Positions 50,177 through 60,180 of a stretch of DNA of 64,000 nucleotides are shown here, in pieces. Below the pieces are notes generated by a model, which had not been told where the DNA came from, ran no database searches, and was given only the letters and a program-made list of their open reading frames with translations. Position 1 is the stretch's first letter. Every line of letters begins with the position of its first letter. This DNA comes from an uncultured Pelagibacteraceae bacterium (lineage in GTDB: Bacteria > Pseudomonadota > Alphaproteobacteria > Pelagibacterales > Pelagibacteraceae). The DNA is taken from contig CACCLK010000001.1 in the NCBI GenBank assembly GCA_902546795.1, positions 20,095 through 84,094 on the forward strand. Direction: 5' to 3'. Position numbers and translations under genes: made by a program.

Positions 50177-50254
50177 ATGTCTTTACAAAACTCAGTAATT
50201 ATATTTTTTGTTTTGGTTTTTTTAATCCTTCTTTTGCTTACAACGATTTTATAA
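50177..50254 (+). CDS. 25-aa hydrophobic micropeptide MSLQNSVIIFFVLVFLILLLLTTIL
   Basis: ATG 2 nt after aceE stop; single predicted TM helix; too short for the ORF track. Confidence 0.4.
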   Translation: MSLQNSVIIFFVLVFLILLLLTTIL

Positions 50255-51649
50255 TCTAATATTTGTTTTAAAAATGTTTCTAAAGTTTAAAAGCATTGGG
50301 AGCAATAGAAAAATTATAGAGGCATTTTGAGTAGAAAAAAAACTACCCGAACTTCTAATTGGAAAGGCCTCAGAAAAAATAATTAAGAAAATAGGAAGGA
50401 TTATAAATCTTATATTAATTGTCAAATTATAATTTATATCTTTGATATATACGATGATAAATTTTAATAGAGGATAGTAAAATAATATTAAAAAGAACAC
50501 TAAACCTATAACGCCCAGGTCAGCCAAAACTTCTATGAAATAGTTATGTGTATGAGGAGCGCAACTGTGGTTAAATTTCCACTCACAGTTTATTTTAAAA
50601 GATTTGATACCACCACCGAATACAGGCTTTTCTTTCCAAGTATTTACTCCTGCATTAAAAATACGCAGATGAGGTGAACTAATAAGATACTTGTCTTTTG
50701 TTTCTTCTTCAAATCGTTTTTTTTCTTCTTTAGAAGACTCAACAAAAGTTACCCAATCGTGTTTATATTGCTCTTTTCCTAAAAAAACATCTTTAGTTTG
50801 TATTAAAATTTCTTTTGATTGAATAAAAAGATTCTTAAAATGAACCTGCAAATTTTCATTGATCATTTTTCCCATGCTAGTGTTTAGAATAATTAAAATT
50901 AAAGCGATTATGGATAAGAATGATATTAATAAACTTTTTAGTAATTTTTTTTCAATAAAACATAATGCACAAAGATTTAATAAAAATAATAGAAACGGCA
51001 TCCTATTGCCTGAGATAAATATACATATGAGAAAAAAAATCGAAGTAATTGAAAATAATAGTATTAATTTTTTTTTTGATAAATCTTTAAAAAAAAATAA
51101 AGAAAAAATTGCAAATAAACTAAATTTTTGAAGGTAACTCCCTGCAACATATTCTTGATTAAAAAATCCAGCCAGTCTTCTTGTTTCGCTTCCATCTTTT
51201 GGAACAAATCCAAAAATATCTTTACCGAAGTTATATTGAATTATTAAATCTATCCCTAAAAAAAAACTTGTAATTATACAGATGTAGTAAAAATATTTAA
51301 TATTAAATAGATTTTGTTCAATAATTTTATTTATTACAAAAAATAAAAGAAGATACCTTAAAAAAAATATGGATTTAAGAAAATTTTCGTAATAAAGACC
51401 TCCATCATTAAAAAACTTAAAATAGTTTAAAAAAGATATTAGAACTATATAAGAAAAAAAAATAATAATTACGTATTTGAAAAATTTATCATCACTATCA
51501 AATAGAGAAAATTTAAATAAATATACACCAAAAAAAATAATTAAAATAGTATTTATATTTATAGCCAATGTTCCAAAAATAATTGAAATTGGAAATAGGG
51601 CAATCAATATATTTATTATGTAATATTCTTTTTTATTATGAGTATCCAT
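50249..51649 (-). CDS. O-antigen ligase / polymerase family membrane protein
   Basis: Multiple TM; periplasmic loop HLRIFNAGVNTWKEKPVFGGGIKSF...CAPHTHNYFIEVLADLGVIGL. Confidence 0.85.
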   Translation of the reverse strand: MDTHNKKEYYIINILIALFPISIIFGTLAININTILIIFFGVYLFKFSLFDSDDKFFKYVIIIFFSYIVLISFLNYFKFFNDGGLYYENFLKSIFFLRYLLLFFVINKIIEQNLFNIKYFYYICIITSFFLGIDLIIQYNFGKDIFGFVPKDGSETRRLAGFFNQEYVAGSYLQKFSLFAIFSLFFFKDLSKKKLILLFSITSIFFLICIFISGNRMPFLLFLLNLCALCFIEKKLLKSLLISFLSIIALILIILNTSMGKMINENLQVHFKNLFIQSKEILIQTKDVFLGKEQYKHDWVTFVESSKEEKKRFEEETKDKYLISSPHLRIFNAGVNTWKEKPVFGGGIKSFKINCEWKFNHSCAPHTHNYFIEVLADLGVIGLVFFLILFYYPLLKFIIVYIKDINYNLTINIRFIILPIFLIIFSEAFPIRSSGSFFSTQNASIIFLLLPMLLNFRNIFKTNIRL

Positions 51650-52394
51650 AAAATAAAATTAGTAAACCAATAATGACTCTATAAATAACAAAAAACAATA
51701 AAGTAAATTTTCTTATAAACTTTAAAAAAAATTTAATAGTCAAATAAGAAAAAGTAAAAGAAAGCAAAATACCTATTAAGTTTAAATCTTTTATAATATC
51801 AGCTGTTTCTTTTGAAAGGTTGTAAATACCATAAAAACTCAGAACAAATAAAGTTGGTATTGAAAGTATAAAAGAAATTTTCGCAGAGTCCAATCTGCTA
51901 AATGATAAAAATCTTCCAGCCGTGATAGCTATACCTGACCTACTTACTCCAGGTATAACTGCCAAAGAATGTATTAAGCCAATAACTATTGCAGCTTTCA
52001 TAGAAAAATGATTATTATAATTTTTACTTGTTTTTGATTTATCGCTTAGAAAGAGTAATAAACCAAAAATGATTGTAGTCCAACCAATTACTTTTATATT
52101 TCTTAAATTTTCAATAAAACCAGTTTCTGAAATAATAAAACCAATAATCAAAACCGGCAAAACCGCTACAATTAAAATTATTAACTTTTCTTTATCTTTA
52201 ATAATTTTAATAATGTCTTGAAAAAAATAAAAAGTCACTGCCAAGAAAGAGCCTATATGTAAACTTATATCTAATAATAGATTTGAAAATGAAAAATTAT
52301 AAAATTTTGAAATTAAAACTAGGTGGCCAGTAGAACTTATTGGCAAAAACTCTGTCACTCCTTGAATAAAAGAAAGAATTAAAACTTCTAACAT
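51636..52394 (-). CDS. uppP: undecaprenyl-diphosphatase
   Basis: IQGVTEFLPISSTGHLVLIS; PGVSRSGIAITAGRFLSFSR. Confidence 0.95.
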   Translation of the reverse strand: MLEVLILSFIQGVTEFLPISSTGHLVLISKFYNFSFSNLLLDISLHIGSFLAVTFYFFQDIIKIIKDKEKLIILIVAVLPVLIIGFIISETGFIENLRNIKVIGWTTIIFGLLLFLSDKSKTSKNYNNHFSMKAAIVIGLIHSLAVIPGVSRSGIAITAGRFLSFSRLDSAKISFILSIPTLFVLSFYGIYNLSKETADIIKDLNLIGILLSFTFSYLTIKFFLKFIRKFTLLFFVIYRVIIGLLILFYGYS

Positions 52395-52477
52395 AACTAA
52401 TATTTATTAAACTTTAGATTGAATTCCAAAGGTATTATAGATTCACATAGCAGCTATGAATTTTTAAAGTGCATATT

Positions 52478-52506
52478 TACTTACCTTTTTTCAATATAGG
52501 TAAGTA
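52478..52506. repeat. 8-bp perfect inverted repeat TACTTACC-(13 nt)-GGTAAGTA upstream of gltD
   Basis: Direct reading of the uppP/gltD divergent intergenic region. Confidence 0.7.
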
Positions 52507-52562
52507 GTTATTACTTATTTATTCTTTTATTTCATCTGTTTTTGTTTTAAACCCTCCTACTT

Positions 52563-54011
52563 ATGACTAATAAAATGTTAAAGTTTGTAAAGTTAAATCA
52601 AGAAACCCCTGAAAAAAGAAAAATATCAGACAGAAAAGGGGATTTTCACGAAATTTATAACGAGTACATTATTGAAAAGGCAAAAGACCAATCCAGCAGA
52701 TGTTCACAGTGTGGAGTTCCTTTTTGTCAAGTGCACTGTCCGTTGCATAATAATATTCCCGACTGGCTAAAATTGACAGCAGAGGGAAGATTAAAAGAAG
52801 CTTACGAAATTTCACAAAGCACAAATAATATGCCAGAAGTTTGCGGTAGAATATGCCCGCAAGATAGACTTTGCGAGGGAAATTGTGTTATCGAACAATC
52901 TGGTCATGGTACTGTAACCATAGGCTCGATTGAGAAATATATTACAGATACGGCATGGGAAAAAAATTGGGTTAAACCTTTAAAAGTTGAAAAAGAATTA
53001 ATTGAGAGCATTGGGATTATTGGTGCTGGACCAGCAGGCCTAGCTTGTGCTGAAGAGCTAAGACGTTTTGGCTACAAGGTTACCGTTTATGATAGATATG
53101 ATAGACCAGGTGGACTTTTAATTTATGGAATACCTAACTTTAAACTTGAAAAATTTGTAGTAGAGAGAAGAACGAATATTTTAAAAGAAAGCGGTATTAA
53201 GTTTGTCCAAAATTTTGAAGTTGGGAAAGATAAGACCTTAGATGAATTGAGGGAAATGCACGACGCAATATTAATTGCTACAGGAGTCTATAAAGCGAGA
53301 GAAATTGAAATACCTGGGTCCGAATTAAAAAATATATTTCCAGCAATGGATTTTCTTACTGCATCAAACAGAAAAGGACTTGGGGACAAAGTTGACTTAT
53401 TTGATAATGGCACTTTGGATGCAAATAATAAAGATATCGTTGTAATAGGAGGCGGTGATACAGCTATGGATTGCGTTAGAACTGCAGTTAGACAGAAGGC
53501 AAAAAGTGTTAAATGTTTATACAGAAGAGATAAAGCGAACATGCCTGGTTCAGCGAGAGAGGTTTTAAACGCTGAAGAGGAAGGTGTAGAATTTATATGG
53601 CTCTCAAGTCCAAAAAAATTTATAGGAAATTCCAAAGTTGAGTCAATCGAAGTTAATAAAATGGAACTTGGATCACCAGACTCGTCAGGTAGAAAAAAAC
53701 CAGTCATTAAAGATGGAGCTGAGTTTAAATTAAATGCAGATTTAGTAATAAGATCTTTAGGTTTTGATCCTGAAAATCTTCCCAAGCTTTTTAAGTGTGA
53801 GAGTTTGGCCATATCTAAGTGGGGAACTCTAAAAATAGATTTGAATACTATGAGCACAAATTTAAAGGGCGTATTTGCTGCGGGGGATATTGTTCGTGGC
53901 GCTTCCTTGGTCGTATGGGCAATTAAAGATGGAAGGGATGCCGCTGTTCAAATAAGAAAATTTTTAATTGAAAAAGACAAGTTAAAAAATAAAAAAACAG
54001 TTGCGGCTTAA
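52563..54011 (+). CDS. gltD: glutamate synthase small subunit
   Basis: CSQCGVPFCQVHCPLHNNIPDWL; GAGPAGLACAEELRR; GGGDTAMDCVRTAVRQ. Confidence 0.96.
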   Translation: MTNKMLKFVKLNQETPEKRKISDRKGDFHEIYNEYIIEKAKDQSSRCSQCGVPFCQVHCPLHNNIPDWLKLTAEGRLKEAYEISQSTNNMPEVCGRICPQDRLCEGNCVIEQSGHGTVTIGSIEKYITDTAWEKNWVKPLKVEKELIESIGIIGAGPAGLACAEELRRFGYKVTVYDRYDRPGGLLIYGIPNFKLEKFVVERRTNILKESGIKFVQNFEVGKDKTLDELREMHDAILIATGVYKAREIEIPGSELKNIFPAMDFLTASNRKGLGDKVDLFDNGTLDANNKDIVVIGGGDTAMDCVRTAVRQKAKSVKCLYRRDKANMPGSAREVLNAEEEGVEFIWLSSPKKFIGNSKVESIEVNKMELGSPDSSGRKKPVIKDGAEFKLNADLVIRSLGFDPENLPKLFKCESLAISKWGTLKIDLNTMSTNLKGVFAAGDIVRGASLVVWAIKDGRDAAVQIRKFLIEKDKLKNKKTVAA

Positions 54012-54016
54012 TTTAG

Positions 54017-57000
54017 ATGAGTGATTTAAAAAGAAATAAAAAAATTTTGGAAAAAAACTTTGTATACTATCCAGAAATGGAGCACGAGGCATGTGGAGTT
54101 GGTTTGATTGCTTCGACTAATGGAAAAAAATCAAGAAAAGTTGTTGAATACGGCATAGAAGCTCTTAAAGCTGTTTGGCATAGAGGAGCAGTAGACGCTG
54201 ATGGAAAGTCTGGTGATGGCGCAGGAATAAAAGTTGAAATATCACCCGATTTCTTTAATGAAAAAATTACGGAAACTGGCCACTCGCATGACTCAGATAA
54301 AAGAATTTGTGTGGGTATGGTTTTTATGCCAAGGAATGATTATGGGGCTCAAGAAAAATGCAGATCAATAATTGAAACTGTTTTACTTAACAATAATTAT
54401 TATATCTATGGTTGGCGACAAGTGCCTGTGAATCCAAAAGTTTTAGGCTTAACAGCCGAAGCAAGTAGGCCTGAGATAGTACAAGTTTTATTCAGAAGAA
54501 ATGAAAATTTAGAGACGGATGATTTAGAGAGAAATTTATATGAGTCTAGAAAAAAAATTGAGAAATTTGCAAGAGAGTCCCAATTGAAAGATTTTTACAT
54601 TTGTTCGATGAGTTCAAGATCAATAGTTTATAAAGGCATGTTTTTAGCAGAAGCTTTAGCGGATTTTTATCAAGATTTGAACAATAAAAAATTTACATCC
54701 AGGTTCGCAATTTTTCATCAAAGATATTCTACTAATACTTTTCCAAGTTGGGATTTAGCTCAACCTTTCAGAACTCTTGCGCATAATGGGGAGATAAATA
54801 CATTAAAAGGTAATGTAAATTGGATGAAAATTCATGAGCAGGATATGTCAAACAATTTATTCTCTAACATTAATGATTTAAAACCAGTAATAATTCCCGG
54901 AAACTCAGACTCTGCTTCCTTAGATAATGTTTTTGAACTTCTTACCCACTCAGGCAAGCTAGCGCCTTTGATAAAACTCATGATGATACCAGACGCTTGG
55001 TCAAAAAGAAGTAAAACTGTTCCAAAAAATCATCAGGAGTTATTTAATTTCCTTAACAGCACAATAGAGCCTTGGGATGGACCAGCAGCAGTTTGCGCTA
55101 CTGATGCAAAGTGGGTTATAGCTTCTGTTGATAGAAACGGTCTGAGACCTCTTAGATATACGATAACTTCAGATAATTTAATTTTCGCAGGTTCAGAGAC
55201 TGGCATGATTAGCATTCCCGAAGAAAAAATTGTAAAAAAGGGTAGGCTTGGGCCAGGTGAAATAATAGCTGTTGAATTAAAAAAAGGTAAACTTTTTTTA
55301 GATCAAGAAATCAAAGATTATGTATCAAAAAGTTATAAAAAATTTAATAAGCAAATTGTTGATTTAGAAAAAAAAATTAAAAGCCCTAAAGAGATAAATA
55401 ATTTTTTCGGAGATGAGCTTAGAAGAAGACAGTATCTTAGCGGTCTAAGCGTTGAGGATTTGGAGATGATTCTTCATCCAATGGTAGAGGAGAGTAAAGA
55501 GGCCACCGGTTCAATGGGCGACGATACTCCCGTAGCAGTTTTATCAAGCCACTACAGACCTATATCCCATTACTTTAGACAAAATTTTAGTCAAGTCACT
55601 AATCCACCTATTGACTCATTAAGAGAAAACAAAGTAATGAGTTTGAAAACTAGATTTGGAAATCTCGGAAATATCCTTGATTTTGATAATTTAACAGAAG
55701 AAATAATTTATGTTTTAGACAGTCCAATACTTTCAAATGCGCAATTAAAAAAATTTAAATCTATATTTTCAAAAAAAGTAAAAGTTATCGATTGCGTTTT
55801 TAATTTGAATACCTCATTAAAAGAAAACATTGAAAAAATAAAAAATACTGCTGAAATTTCAGTAAGAGAAGGGAGCACTACATTAATTTTGAGCGATAAA
55901 AGCATAAGCTCTGAGAAAGCTAATATACCAATGATTTTAGCAGTTGGTGCCGTTCATTCTCATCTGGTAAAACTAGGTTTACGAGGATATTGTTCGATTA
56001 ACGTAGAAACATCAGAAACTCTGGATACACATTCTTTTGCAGTCTTAATTGGTGTTGGAGCAACAACAATAAATCCTTATTTAGCTATAGACAGTATTTT
56101 TCAAAGATATGAAAAAAAACTTTTTGGGAAATTAAGCTTTGACGAGTGTGTTGAAAGATTTAAAAAATCTATTGAAAACGGACTACTAAAAATAATGTCA
56201 AAAATGGGTATTTCAGTTTTAAGCGCTTACAGAGGGGGTTGTAATTTTGAGACAGTAGGTTTGAGTAGAGCATTAGTTTCTGATTATTTTCCAGGCCTTG
56301 TTTCTAGAATTTCTGGGATTGGTGTTACTGGAATTGAAGAAAAAATAAAGAAATTACATACAAAAGCGTATGAGAAAGATGTGTATGTCTTGCCAATTGG
56401 TGGGTTATACAAATATAGAAAGTCTGGAGAAAATCACCAATTTCAAGGGAATTTGATACATACACTCCAACATTCAGTTTCAACTAATTCTTATGAAGTT
56501 TTTAAAAAATATACTGATGGAATGAATTCTCTACCGCCAACAAATCTAAGAGACCTTTTAGAATTTAAAAAAGCGAATAACCAAATCAATATAAACGAGG
56601 TAGAACCAATCGAGAGTCTTACCAAGAGATTTGGAAGTGGTAGCATGTCACACGGAGCTCTATCAGAGGAGGCACACGAAACTTTAGCAATTGGAATGAA
56701 TAGAATTAAAGGAGCTTCATGTAGTGGAGAGGGTGGAGAAGATGCAAAAAGATTTAAAAAACTTCAAAATGGTGACTCCGCTAACTCTCGTGTAAAACAA
56801 GTAGCCTCTGCTAGATTTGGTGTTACAGTCGATTATTTAAATAATTGTAATGAAATTGAAATAAAAATTGCACAGGGGGCTAAACCAGGTGAAGGTGGAC
56901 AACTGCCCGGTTTTAAAGTAACAAAGGATATTGCTAGACTTAGGCATTCAACACCTGGAGTAACTTTGATTTCTCCTCCTCCTCACCATGATATTTATTC

Positions 57001-58516
57001 AATTGAGGATTTAGCTCAACTCATTTACGATTTAAAACAAATTAATCCAAATGCTAGAATTGGCGTGAAACTTGTAGCATCAACAGGTATTGGAACGATA
57101 GCTGCAGGGGTAGCAAAAGCAAAAGCAGATGTCATTTTAATTTCTGGTCATTCAGGGGGGACCGGAGCTAGTCCACAAACCAGCGTGAAATACGCAGGTG
57201 TTCCTTGGGAAATGGGTTTAACCGAGGCTCATCAAATTTTGACCTTAAATAATTTAAGACACAAAGTTACTCTAAGAACTGATGGAGGAATAAAAACTGG
57301 TAGAGATGTTGTTATTGCTGCAATGATGGGGGCAGAGGAGTTTGGGATGGGAACATCATCTTTAATTGCAATGGGCTGTATAATGGTTAGACAATGTCAT
57401 TCAAATACGTGCCCAGTTGGCGTTTGTTCTCAAGACGAAGAATTAAGAAAAAAATTTACTGGCACACCAGAAAAAGTAGTTAATTTCTTCAGATTTGTTG
57501 CTCAGGAAGTTAGAGAAATTTTAGCTTCTTTAGGTTTTAAAAGCTTAAACGAGGTAATTGGCAGAACAGATTTACTTACTCAAGTAAGCAGGGGCTCTCC
57601 TAATCTGGACGATTTAGATTTAAACCCTTTACTAGTTCAAACTGATCCTGGGAAAAACCCTAGATTTTGTGAAGAAAAGGGTATTAACAAAGTTCCAGAT
57701 ACTTTAGATGAAAAAATATGGCTAGACATAAAAGATAAATTCACTCCCCATCAACCCATTAAAGTTGAGTATGGTGTAAAAAATACATTTCGTGCAATTG
57801 GTACAAGGCTATCGCATTATGTGCATAACAAATTTGGAAATAATAAATTAAATGATGACTCTATAAATATTTCTCTTAATGGCTCAGCCGGACAATCTTT
57901 AGGAGCTTTTTTGGCAAAAGGTATCAAAATTACTGTTTTTGGTGACTCAAATGATTATGTTGGAAAAGGTCTTTCAGGAGGGAAAATAATTGTAAGACCT
58001 TCAAGAGTGAATAAGTTAAAATCAAATGAAAACGTCATAATTGGTAACACTGTTCTTTACGGAGCGACTGGCGGGATGCTTTTTGCATCTGGAAAAGCAG
58101 GTGAAAGATTCGCAGTCAGAAACTCTGGCGGCAAAGCCGTAGTTGAAGGATGTGGATCGAATGGATGTGAATATATGACGGGTGGAGTTACAGTTATTTT
58201 AGGTAAAGTTGGTGATAATTTCGGCGCTGGTATGACTGGCGGCATGTCATTTGTTTACGATCCAAATAATGAATTTGAAAATTACGCAAACCCGCAAACT
58301 ATTGTATGGCAAAAACCTGAGACTGAATACTGGAAGAAAGAATTACAATCTCTAATGACACAATTTGTTTCTGAAACAGGCTCTAAAATTGCAAAAGATA
58401 TACTAGATGATTTTGAAGATGAGGTGCTAAAGTTTAAACAAATTTGTCCAAAGGAAATGTTAGATAAGTTAGAAAATCCAATTTCTTTAAAAGATTTAAA
58501 ATCGAAAACTGCTTAA
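54017..58516 (+). CDS. gltB: glutamate synthase large subunit
   Basis: ACGVGLIAS N-terminal Cys; GEINTLKGNVNWM; ISGHSGGTGASPQTSVKYAG; CPVGVCSQDEELRKKF. Confidence 0.97.
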   Translation: MSDLKRNKKILEKNFVYYPEMEHEACGVGLIASTNGKKSRKVVEYGIEALKAVWHRGAVDADGKSGDGAGIKVEISPDFFNEKITETGHSHDSDKRICVGMVFMPRNDYGAQEKCRSIIETVLLNNNYYIYGWRQVPVNPKVLGLTAEASRPEIVQVLFRRNENLETDDLERNLYESRKKIEKFARESQLKDFYICSMSSRSIVYKGMFLAEALADFYQDLNNKKFTSRFAIFHQRYSTNTFPSWDLAQPFRTLAHNGEINTLKGNVNWMKIHEQDMSNNLFSNINDLKPVIIPGNSDSASLDNVFELLTHSGKLAPLIKLMMIPDAWSKRSKTVPKNHQELFNFLNSTIEPWDGPAAVCATDAKWVIASVDRNGLRPLRYTITSDNLIFAGSETGMISIPEEKIVKKGRLGPGEIIAVELKKGKLFLDQEIKDYVSKSYKKFNKQIVDLEKKIKSPKEINNFFGDELRRRQYLSGLSVEDLEMILHPMVEESKEATGSMGDDTPVAVLSSHYRPISHYFRQNFSQVTNPPIDSLRENKVMSLKTRFGNLGNILDFDNLTEEIIYVLDSPILSNAQLKKFKSIFSKKVKVIDCVFNLNTSLKENIEKIKNTAEISVREGSTTLILSDKSISSEKANIPMILAVGAVHSHLVKLGLRGYCSINVETSETLDTHSFAVLIGVGATTINPYLAIDSIFQRYEKKLFGKLSFDECVERFKKSIENGLLKIMSKMGISVLSAYRGGCNFETVGLSRALVSDYFPGLVSRISGIGVTGIEEKIKKLHTKAYEKDVYVLPIGGLYKYRKSGENHQFQGNLIHTLQHSVSTNSYEVFKKYTDGMNSLPPTNLRDLLEFKKANNQININEVEPIESLTKRFGSGSMSHGALSEEAHETLAIGMNRIKGASCSGEGGEDAKRFKKLQNGDSANSRVKQVASARFGVTVDYLNNCNEIEIKIAQGAKPGEGGQLPGFKVTKDIARLRHSTPGVTLISPPPHHDIYSIEDLAQLIYDLKQINPNARIGVKLVASTGIGTIAAGVAKAKADVILISGHSGGTGASPQTSVKYAGVPWEMGLTEAHQILTLNNLRHKVTLRTDGGIKTGRDVVIAAMMGAEEFGMGTSSLIAMGCIMVRQCHSNTCPVGVCSQDEELRKKFTGTPEKVVNFFRFVAQEVREILASLGFKSLNEVIGRTDLLTQVSRGSPNLDDLDLNPLLVQTDPGKNPRFCEEKGINKVPDTLDEKIWLDIKDKFTPHQPIKVEYGVKNTFRAIGTRLSHYVHNKFGNNKLNDDSINISLNGSAGQSLGAFLAKGIKITVFGDSNDYVGKGLSGGKIIVRPSRVNKLKSNENVIIGNTVLYGATGGMLFASGKAGERFAVRNSGGKAVVEGCGSNGCEYMTGGVTVILGKVGDNFGAGMTGGMSFVYDPNNEFENYANPQTIVWQKPETEYWKKELQSLMTQFVSETGSKIAKDILDDFEDEVLKFKQICPKEMLDKLENPISLKDLKSKTA

Positions 58517-59391
58517 TGACAAATAATTATTTTTTTTTTGGTTTTGGTCAAGTTGCAAAGTATTATGTTGATGAATTAATTAAAAGAAAAAAAAAATTTA
58601 ATTTTTTTGTTACAACAACATCTAACTCGTCAACTAAGAGATTTAAAGGTAAAGCTTACCGATCATTTAAGTTTAATGGTAATAAATATGATAAAAAAAT
58701 CTCTGATTATTTAAAATCTTCAAATTACTTATTAATTTCTATACCTCCATCCAAAGGTAAAGATTATGTATTATCAAACTTTGGTAAAATAATTAAAAGC
58801 CTTAATTTTAAAAAAATTATATATCTTTCAGCAACCAGTGTTTATGGAAATCATAATGGTAAGTGGGTTTCTGAAAAGTCGAATTTAAAACCCTCAACTG
58901 AATTTGGAAAATCAAGACTCAAAGCTGAAAAAAGATGGTTAAAGATTAGCAAAAAAAAAAATTTCAATTTAGTTATCTTACGACTTTCAGGAATTTACTC
59001 AAAGGAAAGCAATCCTCTAATGAGATTAAAAGCAGGATCAAAAACATTCATATCGAAAAAGAATCAATTTTTTTCAAGAATTAGAGTAGAGGACATTTCG
59101 AGAGTATTGAATAAAATTTTTTATGATAAGAAAATTTCTAGAGAGATAATTAATATTTCAGACGATTTACCTGCTTCAAATGAAAATGTAACTAAATTTG
59201 CAGCCAAATTACTTGATATTAAAAATCTAAAATCAATATCTTATAAAAATTTAGAGGGTAAAATGATTAAAGGTTTTTATAAGGACTCAAAAAAAGTAAG
59301 CAATAAAAAGATGAAAAGTTTATTGAATATCAAACTTTTGTATCCTGATTACAAATCAGGCTTAAGAAATCTGTTTAGAAAATCTTTTTAA
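58516..59391 (+). CDS. NAD-dependent epimerase/dehydratase-like protein
   Basis: FFGFGQVAKYYVDELI; YLSATSVYGNHNGKWVSE; LRLSGIYS. Confidence 0.8.
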   Translation: MTNNYFFFGFGQVAKYYVDELIKRKKKFNFFVTTTSNSSTKRFKGKAYRSFKFNGNKYDKKISDYLKSSNYLLISIPPSKGKDYVLSNFGKIIKSLNFKKIIYLSATSVYGNHNGKWVSEKSNLKPSTEFGKSRLKAEKRWLKISKKKNFNLVILRLSGIYSKESNPLMRLKAGSKTFISKKNQFFSRIRVEDISRVLNKIFYDKKISREIINISDDLPASNENVTKFAAKLLDIKNLKSISYKNLEGKMIKGFYKDSKKVSNKKMKSLLNIKLLYPDYKSGLRNLFRKSF

Positions 59392-60138
59392 CTCTGATAA
59401 TATTTTATTTAAATTTTTGGTTTGAGATAAGCTATGATCTCCATTTTTTAAAATTACCATTCTCTTTTTAGCTTTAGTAAAAATAGACAAAACTTTTTTT
59501 GAGAAGGATACTGGTACAATTCCATCCTTTTGGCCATGAAACATAGTAACATTTATTTTAAGATTTATTTTTTTTGATAAAACTTTATTCTTTCTTCCAT
59601 CTTTAATAAGTTGAAAAGAAATAGGATACTCATATTGTTTTTGTCTTAACTTGGAGTCTCCATGTTTTATAATACTTAAACCTTTTTCTTTTATCTCATT
59701 CTTTATTTTTTTTGGAAATTTTTTCCACATTAGCCTGTCCAAAAATTCTGGTGCAGAGCCAATTCCAATAAAACCCTTAATTTGTTTTTTAAAATGTTTG
59801 AATAGATTGAGAGAGATCCATGCGCCCATACTTGATCCAATTAAAATAAAATTATTTTTTTTTACAATTCTTTTTATAGCTATTTTAGCATCGTAAGACC
59901 ATTTGCTTATATTTCCTTTAATAAAATCTCCTGATGACTTACCATGACCTTCATACTCTATTGCTAAAAAACCTAACTTGTTTTTAATGGCATATTTTCT
60001 AAACGTTTGTGGTTTTTTACCATCAATATCAGACATAAAACCTGGGAGAAAAATTATATAAAGTTTATTTTTGTAATAATTGTCAATAAATCTTAGTTTT
60101 TTAGTCTTTGAGATTTTAAGATATTTAAATCTTTTCAT
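59362..60138 (-). CDS. alpha/beta hydrolase
   Basis: IEYEGHGKSSGDFIKGNISKW; ILIGSSMGAWISL; MFHGQKDGIVPVS. Confidence 0.85.
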   Translation of the reverse strand: MKRFKYLKISKTKKLRFIDNYYKNKLYIIFLPGFMSDIDGKKPQTFRKYAIKNKLGFLAIEYEGHGKSSGDFIKGNISKWSYDAKIAIKRIVKKNNFILIGSSMGAWISLNLFKHFKKQIKGFIGIGSAPEFLDRLMWKKFPKKIKNEIKEKGLSIIKHGDSKLRQKQYEYPISFQLIKDGRKNKVLSKKINLKINVTMFHGQKDGIVPVSFSKKVLSIFTKAKKRMVILKNGDHSLSQTKNLNKILSELKRFSKQIS

Positions 60139-60180
60139 GTAAATTTTATTAAATTAATCTGATATTATTATTCTTATCAT

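Noticed and set aside
53288-53857. 189-aa antisense ORF inside gltD
   Set aside because: Antisense shadow of a well-conserved gene; no recognisable domain
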